A stretch of 53,325 nt of DNA from Sulfurimonas sp. CG01_land_8_20_14_3_00_36_23 (GTDB lineage Bacteria; Campylobacterota; Campylobacteria; Campylobacterales; Sulfurimonadaceae). The stretch is taken from the NCBI GenBank assembly GCA_002781365.1, contig PETN01000026.1, positions 1 to 53,325 on the forward strand. Direction: 5' to 3'. Shown here piece by piece: positions 1 through 9,092 of the stretch (positions are counted from its first letter, which is position 1; each line of letters begins with the position of its first letter). Position numbers and translations under genes: made by a program. The notes below the pieces were generated by a model. The model made no database searches and had not been told where the DNA came from. It saw nothing but the letters and a program-made list of their open reading frames with translations.

Positions 1-146
1 GGTGTGGAAATGTAGGTCGCTGCCTAGTTATATCGTTTACTATTCACTCTCATATTTTTTCAATCCTACTTTTTTTATTTATCTCTAGCTTTACTTTATC
101 CTAAACTTTATATACAATCGCAATTACTTTAACACTTTGGATATCT

Positions 147-812
147 ATGTTTTTAAATCAAGAATGGTCCTCTTTTCTACAAAATGAGTTAGAATCGGAT
201 TACTATATTAAACTACAAAACTTTATAGATAATGAGTATAAAAATAGAGTTGTTTTTCCAAAGTATGAAAATATATTTAGAGCTTTTAATTTACTCTCTC
301 CTGATAAAGTAAAAGTTGTAATTATAGGACAAGACCCTTACCATGGCAAAGGGCAGGCAAATGGTTTGGCATTTTCTGTAGCGGATGATTGTAAAATTCC
401 GCCATCTCTTGTGAACATCTTTAAAGAGCTAGTAGATGACATGAACTGCAAGCCTCCAGCATGTGGAAATCTTACGAAGTGGGCTGAGGAGGGCGTATTA
501 CTCATAAACACAGTTTTAACTGTTGTAGAGTCTCTTCCTAATTCACATAAAAATATTGGTTGGGAAAGATTGACTGATAGTGTGATAAAAAATCTATCGG
601 ATGAAAAAGAGAATCTTGTTTTTATCTTATGGGGCAGTCCATCACAAAAGAAAGAGAAGTTAATTGATGCCTCGAAGCATTTGATACTCAAAGCTCCCCA
701 TCCCTCTCCACTCTCCTCGTATAGAGGTTTCTTTGGTTCTAAACCCTTTTCTCAAACTAATGCATATCTTTTGGCATGTGGAAATGCGAAAGTGGATTGG
801 TCTCTTAGTTAG
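147..812 (+). CDS. ung: uracil-DNA glycosylase, family 1
   Basis: Removes uracil from DNA to start base excision repair in the cytoplasm. The 221-aa length is normal for family 1. The water-activating motif GQDPYHG is at residues 61-67 (Asp63), the uracil-binding segment LLINTVLTV at about 118-126, and the HPSPLS loop with the catalytic His at about 185-190, followed by RGFFGSKPFS. The gene converges on the next gene with an 8-bp tail overlap. Two copies of the dispersed 12-bp word lie inside it: 458-469 with one mismatch and 773-784 exact. Both are read as the residues ACGN. Identification is secure. Confidence 0.97.
   Translation: MFLNQEWSSFLQNELESDYYIKLQNFIDNEYKNRVVFPKYENIFRAFNLLSPDKVKVVIIGQDPYHGKGQANGLAFSVADDCKIPPSLVNIFKELVDDMNCKPPACGNLTKWAEEGVLLINTVLTVVESLPNSHKNIGWERLTDSVIKNLSDEKENLVFILWGSPSQKKEKLIDASKHLILKAPHPSPLSSYRGFFGSKPFSQTNAYLLACGNAKVDWSLS
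458..469 (+). repeat. dispersed 12-bp word, one mismatch
   Basis: AGCATGTGGAAA inside ung, one base away from the consensus GGCATGTGGAAA. Confidence 0.6.
773..784 (+). repeat. dispersed 12-bp word GGCATGTGGAAA
   Basis: Exact copy in the ung C-terminal codons, followed by T as in most copies. Confidence 0.85.
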
Positions 813-1812
813 TTATTACAAACTCTGCAACTACAGGGAGGTGGTCTGAGTACCCTTTTCCTTTGTGTTTGCTTGGCTTTTGTCTGCTTGTTTGCCATCT
901 ATTGATTTTTTTGCTTTTATAGAGATAGCTTGGTTTGAAACTCCTAATAGAATTATGTTTGTAATAGATATCTTTTTGGTTGAGGAGTGATTGTGAAATG
1001 ATAATGTTATCTAGCGCCTCTTTCTTGCCTCGGTAGATATAACTAAACCTCTCATCCTCTTGCGTGTCATACCAAGTGTTATAGAAGTTATCTTTGAGAT
1101 ACTTTGTCTCTTCTGCGCTCTTGTTTTGCTCTATTGTTTTTAAGAGATGATTTATACCAGTCTTCCCGTTTGTATCGTTTAGTTTTCTCTTTTTACTAAA
1201 CTTTATATACTCTTCATAGTCCGAATTGAAATCACCAGTTAAAATGATGTTTTTGTCATATCCAAGTTGTTTGATTCGATGTAAGAGTGCTTTTGCAGAG
1301 ACTACTCTTCTGCTTTCTGCTTCATTTTTTGCTTTCCAATGATTTACAAAGAGATAGAAATCTTTATTGTTGATGCTAAATTTACTCTCTAAAATGTTTC
1401 TATATTTTAAAGAAGAGGTAACGCTAATCTCTTTGGTGTAGACAAATGGTATTTTGCTCAGTAGTGCAACTTTAACGGTTGTATTTTTGTTCTCAGCAAT
1501 TTTATAGTACTGATAGTAGAGTCCATTTTGTTTGAGTGTAAATCGTAAATCTTTTAAGGCTTGAAGTGACTCTATCTCTTCTATAGCGATAATATCCGCA
1601 TCAATCTCGCTCATGACCTTTGCAATATTTTTGAGTTTTATTTTATAGGTCGCTTGGTTCCAGTTTGAAGATGTATTTGGAAAATACTCAGGGTACTCAT
1701 AACCGCTTCTATCGAGGTCAAACAGGTTTTCTACGTTATAGGTTGCAACTTTCAAAATCGTATCTCCAAAGGCGAAGCTTAGTATCGTTAGTAAAAAGAG
1801 AACGATTCTCAT
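805..1812 (-). CDS. exported endonuclease/exonuclease/phosphatase-fold protein
   Basis: A 335-aa protein of the DNase I-like EEP superfamily. It opens with a signal peptide (hydrophobic residues 3-16, ending in FAFG), so it probably acts in the periplasm or outside the cell. Family motifs appear in order: ATYNVENLFD near the start, IIAIEEIES, VNHWKAK, the metal/catalytic GDFNSDYEE, and the C-terminal SDHLPVVAEF with the Asp-His pair. The substrate (DNA, RNA or phosphoester) cannot be told from sequence. Its ATG overlaps the stop of the upstream M3 peptidase gene, so the two are translationally coupled. Confidence 0.88.
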   Translation of the reverse strand: MRIVLFLLTILSFAFGDTILKVATYNVENLFDLDRSGYEYPEYFPNTSSNWNQATYKIKLKNIAKVMSEIDADIIAIEEIESLQALKDLRFTLKQNGLYYQYYKIAENKNTTVKVALLSKIPFVYTKEISVTSSLKYRNILESKFSINNKDFYLFVNHWKAKNEAESRRVVSAKALLHRIKQLGYDKNIILTGDFNSDYEEYIKFSKKRKLNDTNGKTGINHLLKTIEQNKSAEETKYLKDNFYNTWYDTQEDERFSYIYRGKKEALDNIIISQSLLNQKDIYYKHNSIRSFKPSYLYKSKKINRWQTSRQKPSKHKGKGYSDHLPVVAEFVITN

Positions 1813-3773
1813 TCATAAATGCCATTTAATCTTAGTAAATTATCTGGATTTGGTTCTCTTTGCATCAACTCTTCAAAGAGTGCTTGCATGCTTTTTGCTC
1901 CACCACCGTTAAGGACAATAGACAAATATTTTTTTGCTACTTCTGAGTCAAAGATACCCTCATCAAGGATACTAAAAAAGGCATCTGCACTTAAAACTTC
2001 TGCCCATTTATAACTATAGTATCCCGCAGCATAACCCCCTGCAAAGATGTGTGAAAATCCATTTTGAAACTTGTTATATACAGGTACCTTTATGAGTGCT
2101 GTGTTTGCTCTGATGCTATCAAGAAGTGCTTGCACCTCCTCTTCATTATGAACTCTTGTATGGAGTTGAAAGTCAAAGATAGAAAACTCAAGTTGACGTA
2201 CCATCCCCATGGCAGATAAGAAGTTTTTACTTTTTACTAACTTATCTATCATCTCATCTGAGATAATCTCTTTTGTCTCATAGTGTGAAGCAAAGAGTTT
2301 TAAAACAGAAGGCTCATAAGCGAAGTTTTCTAGCAGTTGCGATGGAAACTCTACAGCATCCCACTCGACACCATTGACTCCACTTACGCCAGCTTCATTG
2401 ACGCTACTGAGCATGTGATGTATTGCATGTCCCATTTCATGAAAGAGCGTCACGACATCGTCATGTCTGAGCAGAGATGGATTTTCACTGCTTGAGGCTG
2501 GAAAATTACAAACGATGTAAGCGGAAGCTAACTGCTCCTCTCCCTTCTCGTTTTTGCAGTGCGATTGCCAGTTGTTCATCCAAGCTCCGCCGCTTTTTCC
2601 TTTTCTAGACTCTAAGTCTGTATAGAGTCTTGCACGTAACGCTCCATCTAGGTACAAATCATACGCATTTGCTTTTGCATCCCAGAGAGACTCTTCTACT
2701 TGAACAAACTCTACTCCAAAGAGTTTGTTTAAAAAAGTAAACATTCCATTGACTACGCTCTCCTTCTCAAAGTAGGGACGATAAAGCTCTTCATCAAGGT
2801 CATATTGCGCTCTCTTTAAGAGTTCTGAGTAGTAGGCTGTATCATAGCTATTAAGAGGCTCTGAGGACATTTTTTGAAGCTCTTTTAACTCCTCTTTTGC
2901 TTGTGCAATCGATTTCTCTACCAATCTATGTAAAAACTCTAAAACACTCTTCTCATCTTTTGCCATTTTACTTGAGAGTGAGTAAGAGGCGTAGTTCTCA
3001 AAGCCTAAAAGGTTACTCATCTCATGTTTGAGTGCTAAAAGTTCTTCAATGATTTTTCCATTTTCTGGACTTCTTGTTACATAAGCACGATAAAGTTCTT
3101 CTCTGATTTTTTGGTTTTTACCATAGGTCATGTAGGCTATGTACGATGGCATTTGAAGTGTAAATCTGTAGTGTGTTACGCCATCTTCTGCCTCATCAGG
3201 CTTGAATTTTGCTGCTACTATATCACTTTGTGGCAAGCCCTCCACATCTTTTTCATCCGTGATTATGTACTCATACGCATTGGTTGCATCGAGTAAGTTT
3301 TGTGAGAAGTTATTTGAGAGTTCGCTTTTTCTGATGTTTATCTCTTGGAGTCTCTCTTTTGTCTTCTCATCTAAGTGCGCACCGCTGAGTTCAAAGTTTA
3401 AGATATTTAACTCTACGACTCTTTTTTGTTCATAGTTGAGACTCTCTTTTTCACTCTCTTGTACCTCTTTAAAGGCTTTGTAAATCTCTAAGTTTTGTGA
3501 GAGTTTGGTTGAGTACTCTGTGATGATTGGAAGTGCTTGTGTATAAATCTCTTGGGTCTCTTCTGTATTGCTTACGGAGTTGAGATGAGAGAGCGGAGTG
3601 AAAAAGTGGTTTAAGTACTCATCCATCATCTCTAGGGGTGTTACAAAGTTGAAATAGGTTTTGTTTTCTATACTTAGGAGTGCATCTATTTGTTTGTTGT
3701 TCTCTTCTAACTTGGCTGATAAATCTGCTATAAATGTATCTAGGTCTACTTTAAATTTTAAAAACTTTGGCAT
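1809..3773 (-). CDS. M3-family zinc oligopeptidase (oligopeptidase A-like)
   Basis: A 654-aa cytosolic metallopeptidase that degrades short peptides. The zinc motif HEMGH is at residues 445-449 within TLFHEMGHAIHH. The third zinc ligand is probably Glu475 in WDAVEFPSQLLENF, the normal M3 layout. Length and architecture fit the PrlC/OpdA/thimet oligopeptidase group. The start codon lies inside an exact copy of the dispersed 12-bp word (3769-3780), so the protein begins Met-Pro. It overlaps the start of the exported EEP protein by 4 bp. Confidence 0.93.
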   Translation of the reverse strand: MPKFLKFKVDLDTFIADLSAKLEENNKQIDALLSIENKTYFNFVTPLEMMDEYLNHFFTPLSHLNSVSNTEETQEIYTQALPIITEYSTKLSQNLEIYKAFKEVQESEKESLNYEQKRVVELNILNFELSGAHLDEKTKERLQEINIRKSELSNNFSQNLLDATNAYEYIITDEKDVEGLPQSDIVAAKFKPDEAEDGVTHYRFTLQMPSYIAYMTYGKNQKIREELYRAYVTRSPENGKIIEELLALKHEMSNLLGFENYASYSLSSKMAKDEKSVLEFLHRLVEKSIAQAKEELKELQKMSSEPLNSYDTAYYSELLKRAQYDLDEELYRPYFEKESVVNGMFTFLNKLFGVEFVQVEESLWDAKANAYDLYLDGALRARLYTDLESRKGKSGGAWMNNWQSHCKNEKGEEQLASAYIVCNFPASSSENPSLLRHDDVVTLFHEMGHAIHHMLSSVNEAGVSGVNGVEWDAVEFPSQLLENFAYEPSVLKLFASHYETKEIISDEMIDKLVKSKNFLSAMGMVRQLEFSIFDFQLHTRVHNEEEVQALLDSIRANTALIKVPVYNKFQNGFSHIFAGGYAAGYYSYKWAEVLSADAFFSILDEGIFDSEVAKKYLSIVLNGGGAKSMQALFEELMQREPNPDNLLRLNGIYE

Positions 3774-3780
3774 GTGGAAA
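3769..3780 (+). repeat. dispersed 12-bp word GGCATGTGGAAA
   Basis: Exact copy spanning the start codon of the M3 oligopeptidase. The gene uses the complementary strand, TTTCCACATGCC, as ATG CC. Confidence 0.85.
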
Positions 3781-3791
3781 TTTCCTTTTAT

Positions 3792-4880
3792 TTAATCTTC
3801 TTCATCTCTTTTAGGTCTGACTGCAGCAAACTTGTCGACTAATATATCATCATATTTGTTGGAGTAGTTGAGAAGTCTGTCAAATGCAATTTTACCCTCT
3901 TTATGCGTCAATGAGGAGTCCGCAATCAAATAAGAGAGATAAACACTGTTCTCATTGATAGAAAATTGAAGATAGGAGAACTTTTTATTCTCTTCGAGGA
4001 GATAATCATAAAGCACTTCAATATTGTCCTGCGGAATAGCACACAGTTTAGAGTCACCAATGATAATTCCATTTTCATAATAGTTTATCTCAATCCGAGC
4101 CGTTCCGCGATCTACTCTCCATGCAGATTGCGAGCGGCGTGCAAGTGTTACATTGATATCTAAAGAGCTTAAGATGTCCTCTATAAGCTTGGTCGGTCCC
4201 GTTGGTTTATACCCTTTTCTTCGTAGTCTGGCTATTTCGAGTTTCGTTCCACATGCCAAACAGTAGTCGTTTTTAATCTCCTCTTCGTTGATTAAGTTTT
4301 TACAAGAGCTACATTTGATGATGTTTTTTCGATTGAGTTTCTTATAATTTTCAAGATCCTCTTGGATGTAAAAGTAGGGAAGTGCAAAGCCCAGATTGTT
4401 CGCGTTTTGTATGATAAATGTATTGACACCTATCACAAAACCATCGACATCCAAGAGCGGTCCTCCGCTGTTTCCAGGGTTTATCGCGGCATCTATTTGT
4501 ATATATTCTAAGTCTCCGTTGAGTCGTGAAGCACGCGAAACTATCCCCTCCGTTGCTGTGTAGTTGAGTCCATAAGGGTGTCCTATTGCGATGGTTGTAT
4601 CGCCATCGTTGACACCTTTTGTAGAGAGCAGAAGAGGATTGTTTGGCTGAACAAAATCAAAACTTATAAAAGCTAAATCATAATAGGGGTCATCATAAAC
4701 AACCTGCGCGATGCTTCTTTTTATCTTTTTTGCGGAGATGACAACCTCTTTAAGACCAGAGACCACATGGGAGTTTGTGATGATGAGATCACCTATAATA
4801 AACCCACTTCCAGTTCCATAAGGGGTCATGATTTGTATAATGTTGTCAATATAAGTTTCAAGAATCAGTTGTGTATTCAT
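3792..4880 (-). CDS. trypsin-like serine protease with zinc ribbon and C-terminal YbjN/chaperone-like domain
   Basis: A 362-aa protein with no signal peptide. Residues about 15-175 are a Deg/trypsin-like domain with an intact triad: His38 in TNSHVV, Asp68 in YYDLAFI and Ser138 in NPGNSGGPL. There is no PDZ domain. A four-Cys zinc ribbon follows (CSSC at 190-193, CLAC at 207-210). The last about 130 residues contain a GTARIEI segment and alternating strands that look like a YbjN or type III chaperone-type fold; this is judgement by eye. The start overlaps the stop of the upstream gene by 4 bp (ATGA). The partner gene also has a GTARI segment, so the two probably work together. The absence of an export signal is unusual for a protease of this kind. 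Confidence 0.8.
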   Translation of the reverse strand: MNTQLILETYIDNIIQIMTPYGTGSGFIIGDLIITNSHVVSGLKEVVISAKKIKRSIAQVVYDDPYYDLAFISFDFVQPNNPLLLSTKGVNDGDTTIAIGHPYGLNYTATEGIVSRASRLNGDLEYIQIDAAINPGNSGGPLLDVDGFVIGVNTFIIQNANNLGFALPYFYIQEDLENYKKLNRKNIIKCSSCKNLINEEEIKNDYCLACGTKLEIARLRRKGYKPTGPTKLIEDILSSLDINVTLARRSQSAWRVDRGTARIEINYYENGIIIGDSKLCAIPQDNIEVLYDYLLEENKKFSYLQFSINENSVYLSYLIADSSLTHKEGKIAFDRLLNYSNKYDDILVDKFAAVRPKRDEED

Positions 4881-6199
4881 GACTGTACATCCTCAAAGTT
4901 GAGATTGCTGATTTGCAGATAGAAGCTGTTGTTAAACTCATTGATAGAACTAAAGTTAAGCTCTGCTCCAAAGGGTTCAAGTGACTTGAAACGCTTTTTA
5001 TAAGGTTCTATAATCTCTTCAATTTTTGAGATAATTATCTTTTTAGCAAATGTTTTCTCTTTCGTATTGTAAAGCGTCGGATACTCAAACGCTTTAAAAA
5101 AATCAGGATTTAAAATCTCTATGGGAATCTGAAGCAACTCTTTAATAGCAGGGTGAACACCGTAACTGTAGAGAATGTTAAAAGAGATATATTCGTAAAT
5201 CGTTGGAATCACTTGGTTGTATCTGTTGTTTTTATACCATCTGATTTTTGCGAGTGAATCGTTTATAAAGTTGTTTATCTCTTCGTAAGCGCTTCTGTCG
5301 CTTGGGTTGAAAGTATATTTTGCATCATAAAATTTTGTGCTGAAATCTTCAAAACTCATCTCTTTGAGTTCATCTACATAGACCTTTAACTCATCGTTTT
5401 TTGCTTCGGTCGTGTTGTTCTCATCTCCAAAATATTCCGTAACTTTTTTACTCATCTTCTGATACATCTCATATCTTGGCACAAGTAAATAGTCTATTTT
5501 AAACAGAAGGCAGAGGTAGATAAAAGCTTGCATTCCAGCGTTATCATTGGATGGAAGAGTCGCTATTTTAAAGTTTAACTCTTCAATCCACTGGTGCATG
5601 TAGTCATACTTGACACGTAATTCCTTCTCCTCGATTGGCTCCAAATGGGAGATATCTTCTAGTGGAATATCATGAAACTCATTTTTCGTGTACTCTTTGT
5701 CAAAGTCAGCGTTGAGAGCGAGTTCTCTTAGTGGAAAAAAGGCTTTGTGAGGAGACATCGTGGTGTTGTCATGGTAAAGTTTGAGCTTGATGTAGGAGTC
5801 ATCGCTGTAATAATAAGCATACGTGAGCTGATAATTTCGCTCTAAGATGTAGCGCTTAAAAGCAACGTGTGCATCGCTTTTTTTAATCATAATTGACTCT
5901 GCAAAGAGATACTCTTTGGTAATATAACCGCTGATACGCGCCGTTCCTTGAAATATCTCAAAAGTAAGCTTTTTGTCCTCTCTTGTGATGGTGATGTTGT
6001 TGTTGGACTCTCCATCGGAGTAGTTTTCGAGTGATTTTAAAAAATACTCATAGGCATTTAAAATATCTTTTTTTTCAAAGGCTTCATACGCTTGGTTGAA
6101 AAGCTCCTCTTCATTCTTTGAAATATCAGCATTGATACCTCTTCCAAAAGAGTGCTTTTTCTTTGTAATTGGTGTTTTAAAAAAATTGAACCAGTTCAT
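4877..6199 (-). CDS. uncharacterised protein with YbjN/chaperone-like region, partner of the serine protease
   Basis: A 440-aa soluble protein whose family I do not recognise. Residues about 30-55 form a TPR-like helix pair (ELFNQAYEAFEKKDILNAYEYFLKSL). Residues about 65-160 contain QGTARISGYI followed by strand-helix-strand segments resembling the C-terminal domain of the protease next door. The rest is helical and rich in Tyr, Asn and Glu. No enzyme motif, membrane segment or signal peptide is visible. The 4-bp ATGA overlap with the protease implies co-expression at a fixed ratio. A role as substrate adaptor or regulator of the protease is inference only. Confidence 0.7.
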   Translation of the reverse strand: MNWFNFFKTPITKKKHSFGRGINADISKNEEELFNQAYEAFEKKDILNAYEYFLKSLENYSDGESNNNITITREDKKLTFEIFQGTARISGYITKEYLFAESIMIKKSDAHVAFKRYILERNYQLTYAYYYSDDSYIKLKLYHDNTTMSPHKAFFPLRELALNADFDKEYTKNEFHDIPLEDISHLEPIEEKELRVKYDYMHQWIEELNFKIATLPSNDNAGMQAFIYLCLLFKIDYLLVPRYEMYQKMSKKVTEYFGDENNTTEAKNDELKVYVDELKEMSFEDFSTKFYDAKYTFNPSDRSAYEEINNFINDSLAKIRWYKNNRYNQVIPTIYEYISFNILYSYGVHPAIKELLQIPIEILNPDFFKAFEYPTLYNTKEKTFAKKIIISKIEEIIEPYKKRFKSLEPFGAELNFSSINEFNNSFYLQISNLNFEDVQS

Positions 6200-6250
6200 T
6201 TGTCTACTTTTAAGTTAGTTATCGCGATTATAATAAAATCACGCTTATAT

Positions 6251-7612
6251 TTAACGGCGTTTCTTCTGATTTTTTGTACCCTTTTCTCGCGTTCCTTGAT
6301 ATGCCTTGTTCTTTTTAGCCTCAGCCTCTTCAACAACAAAAGCAGCCTCCGAGTCAATAAACTTATAAACAATCTCTTTCAATCGTTCTACAGAACTCAT
6401 ATCTACACTCTCTCGTGTGGTATGCGAAGCAGTAATATTTGCTCCTATGGAAGCAAACTCAAGTTTGGGAGCTTTGCGCTTAAGGACGGCACACTCTAGC
6501 CCTGCATGTACCGCTTTAAGCTCTACAAACCCTTCTACTTCTTCAACGCTAAAAGAGAGTCTCTGAGCAAACTCACTTTTTTCAATAATCCATGCTGGGT
6601 ATGCATTCTCTTCTCTGATTTTAAATCCAAAGTTATCAAGATAAGAACGCGTCTGCTCTTCAAGTTGAATCATACCTACACCATCCATTGCGCGAAGAGA
6701 TAACTCAACAATTAGCTTGTTATCTTCAATCTTCATCTGCGCAAAGTTCACACTATAATGAGGAATATTGTAGATATTGTTATCTTTTTTAACCCCATGA
6801 GGCATGTTAACTAATGCTGAAAGTATATTTTGTGTATCTGCATAATAGTGAACATGCTCTTGATTTTGAGCCTCTTTAAATTGGCTCGGTACATGCGAGC
6901 CTTCTTCGATGATAAAGAGCGCTTTTGCTGATTTAGAAATAGTGTTACGTGCTTGACCACCTGAAATATCGGCAAGCTTGATGTCACTTTTGTTTAAAAG
7001 TTTTACAATCTCTAAGTTTGCATTGGGGATATTCTTGTCTATATCTAAGCCAGAGTGTCCTCCTGGAAGCTTATCAATACTACACTCATAGTACTTCGCC
7101 CCTTCAACGAGAAGACGTTGGAGTTCTAAGGTTCCCCTCAAATCAACACCACCAGCACAGGCAATATAAACAGTTTCACCCTCTTGCGCATTGAGATTAA
7201 GAACATGTTGTGTTTTGATATTGAGGTCTAAGGCTTTAACCCCTATAAGACCAATCTCTTCATCTGTTGTAAAGAGACAATCCACGGGCTTTTTATCTTT
7301 CATCGCAAGAAGCATCAAGCTCACACCAACAGCGCTATCTGCACCTAAAGTAGACTCTTTTGCTGAGAGTTTTCCCATTTTTTCAATAAGTTCTAAGTTG
7401 GGAGTTTCACCTAGACAGAGCATGTCATAGTGTGATTGCAGGGTTAAGGTCGCTTCATCATGATAACAGATAATATTACCAGCCTTATCACTTTTAACTG
7501 CATACCCGTAAGATTCAGCCCATCTACGGATAAAAGTCCCCATTTCCATCGTATGACCACTACAGTGCGGTATTTTACAAACTTGTTTAAATATATCCCA
7601 AAAAATTTCCAT
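6251..7612 (-). CDS. pepD: aminoacyl-histidine dipeptidase (PepD-like, M20C)
   Basis: A cytosolic metallodipeptidase of the PepD/cytosol non-specific dipeptidase family, 453 aa from the chosen start. Conserved pieces are WDIFKQVCKIPH, the metal-binding QSHYDM, TLGADSAVG, TTDEEIG, the CAGG segment, GGHSGLDI and the C-terminal SHTTRESV. One oddity: where PepD enzymes carry the metal-binding Asp in LNxDSEEEG, this protein reads LNLNAQEGE, an apparent Asp-to-Asn change. The tail is strongly basic (KKNKAYQGTREKGTKNQKKRR). An upstream ATG at 7657 would add 15 residues. I prefer the ATG at 7612 because GAAGGA precedes it, although the spacing is long. Confidence 0.88.
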   Translation of the reverse strand: MEIFWDIFKQVCKIPHCSGHTMEMGTFIRRWAESYGYAVKSDKAGNIICYHDEATLTLQSHYDMLCLGETPNLELIEKMGKLSAKESTLGADSAVGVSLMLLAMKDKKPVDCLFTTDEEIGLIGVKALDLNIKTQHVLNLNAQEGETVYIACAGGVDLRGTLELQRLLVEGAKYYECSIDKLPGGHSGLDIDKNIPNANLEIVKLLNKSDIKLADISGGQARNTISKSAKALFIIEEGSHVPSQFKEAQNQEHVHYYADTQNILSALVNMPHGVKKDNNIYNIPHYSVNFAQMKIEDNKLIVELSLRAMDGVGMIQLEEQTRSYLDNFGFKIREENAYPAWIIEKSEFAQRLSFSVEEVEGFVELKAVHAGLECAVLKRKAPKLEFASIGANITASHTTRESVDMSSVERLKEIVYKFIDSEAAFVVEEAEAKKNKAYQGTREKGTKNQKKRR

Positions 7613-7779
7613 CTTTGTCTTATGTCCTTCAAAAGTCACGAATGAGGCATTATACATTCTCTTTACTTACACGCCTAGTATCTGCTTTCTAAAAGATGCA
7701 TGATAAACATCTCAAACGTGCCCGTGCAAAGATGAGAAATTCTTCTGCAATTCACTCACAGGGGTGAATGGCTTATTTC

Positions 7780-8046
7780 TTAAACACTCAACTTAATTTT
7801 ATCAGTTGTAAATTGGTGAATAAGTATTTGTATTAAATTTTGATAGGGAATAGAACTCTCTAGTGACCTTCTCTTAAGTTCATACAAATCATTCTCTGAA
7901 ATTCTTATAGAAATTGCTTTTTTCTTTTGATGTTTGATAATAGATTGCAACTCTTCTGTACGTTTGGCAATATTACCTTTACTCTTCCATTCTCCATTTT
8001 CTACACTTTTTAATATGTCAAGTTCAAATTCATCTAAATTAGTCAT
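7780..8046 (-). CDS. brnA: antitoxin, ribbon-helix-helix (BrnA/CopG-like)
   Basis: An 88-aa protein. A charged N-terminal half is followed by a ribbon-helix-helix-like stretch: KAISIRISENDLYELKRRS, then a helix ending in HQF. It starts inside the end of the toxin gene (8-bp overlap) with the toxin gene first, the order seen in brnTA operons. By family knowledge it should bind and neutralise the toxin and repress its own promoter. Assignment to BrnA rather than another CopG-type antitoxin is tentative. Confidence 0.75.
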   Translation of the reverse strand: MTNLDEFELDILKSVENGEWKSKGNIAKRTEELQSIIKHQKKKAISIRISENDLYELKRRSLESSIPYQNLIQILIHQFTTDKIKLSV

Positions 8047-8338
8047 TGTTAACTCCTTTTGAATATTTTTTATTCATTTTTCTTGATGGAATAATTGTTT
8101 TTAGAAATATTTCATCTTCACTCTCAACATAAGGCACTAAGTACACATAATCCTTAATTCTTATGAAAATAATAAAAATATCTTGATTAGGATATTTCTC
8201 TTTATTTGGATGGGAAATGTCATCAAGTAAGTCTCCATTTTCAAGTGATAGAATAACATCTTCAAAGCCAATGCCTCTCTCTTTTTTTAAGAGTTCATTT
8301 TTTTCATAGTTATACATTAAGCTTTTATTTTTAAACAT
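8039..8338 (-). CDS. brnT: toxin, BrnT-like ribonuclease
   Basis: A 99-aa protein. The N-terminus YNYEKNELLKKERGIGFED matches the BrnT pattern (aromatic-x-K-x-x-N-x-x-KHGI-x-FE), and the C-terminal IFLKTIIPSRKMNKKY matches the family's R-I-I-S-A-R-K strand. BrnT toxins are small RelE-fold ribonucleases that arrest translation. A good ribosome-binding site (GGAG, 5 nt before ATG) supports the start at 8338. Together with the antitoxin it forms a complete type II pair. The canonical KHG is replaced by KERG here, so activity is not certain. Confidence 0.75.
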   Translation of the reverse strand: MFKNKSLMYNYEKNELLKKERGIGFEDVILSLENGDLLDDISHPNKEKYPNQDIFIIFIRIKDYVYLVPYVESEDEIFLKTIIPSRKMNKKYSKGVNND

Positions 8339-8494
8339 CTGTTCTCCAAGAAATGTATATACTATGTATTTTACAATTATTTATAATTTTTTGCAAGTTT
8401 TTGGATTTTTTATAAATTAATATTAGAGAGGTAATGGGGGCGCAGTGAGCGGATAACGGTTGAGTTGAGAAATAGTTTTGCCTGCTAGGGTAAA

Positions 8495-8632
8495 TTATTG
8501 GTCTCCTCGTACTTGTTGTATCTTTTGTTCTAATAGCCTTCTGTAATATTCTTTCATAGCTGGAACAAAAAGCTTTCGCCAACTTTCTTCATCAATAAGA
8601 TTACTTTTTGCATTGTTGCATAATGGACATAA
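8495..8632 (-). pseudogene. C-terminal fragment resembling an HNH nuclease
   Basis: Read on the minus strand, this stretch encodes about 45 residues beginning LCPLCNNAKSN and ending VRGDQ-stop. The CPLCN-x-x-KSN piece resembles the zinc/DNA-binding half of HNH nucleases. An in-frame TAG (8633-8635) stands immediately upstream, and the region before it shows no clear HNH start. I read this as a decayed gene end, probably a remnant of an accessory insertion next to the toxin-antitoxin pair. The protein-like sequence is clear; the family is less so. Confidence 0.45.
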
Positions 8633-8639
8633 CTATTTA

Positions 8640-9092
8640 TTAGAAAACATTCTATATGAGATAACTTTAAATAACATGATTAGTGATACACAAAAAATGT
8701 CCCCTCAAAAGTAGAAATTTGCTTGATTTTATAGAAAATCATAAGAGTTTCCAGCTATTTTCATTTTTAAGAAATTTAACCTTAAGTAGAAAGTATCCTT
8801 TTAGCCAGAAATTAGCCGTTATTTGGACAAAGGGTTCCCTTAATTGTCTAAAAACCTATTAGAAGGACACAATATCCCTTAAGCTAAAACAGAACTTCCA
8901 CTCTTTTTTGGCTACATAAAAAAGAAAAATATCTTTAGCATGTGGAAATAACTTTGGCATGAGACGGCTGGCATAAAGTGAAGCAGTTCACTTTCCTTTT
9001 AACGTCCGTCTAAAATGTGGAGATAGGACTCGAGCAAAGTGAATATTTATAATTATGCTATAGTTTTACAATTTAAAAAAAGGTGTGTATGA
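8640..9092. repeat. intergenic mosaic repeat region
   Basis: No gene was found in these about 450 bases. Several segments recur at 24300-24545: CCCTCAAAAGTAGAAA, AAGAAAAATATCTT followed by a copy of the 12-bp word (8937-8948, one mismatch), AACGTCCGTCTAAAATGTGG and TGTGGAGATAGGACT. A hairpin with arms AAAGTGAA (8975-8982) and TTCACTTT (8987-8994) around GCAG is shared with the second copy. The promoter and RBS of the glutaminase gene lie at the right end. Confidence 0.75.

Noticed and set aside
8331-8582. 83-codon frame on the minus strand
   Set aside because: Composition is not protein-like. The HNH-like residues lie in another frame of the same stretch.
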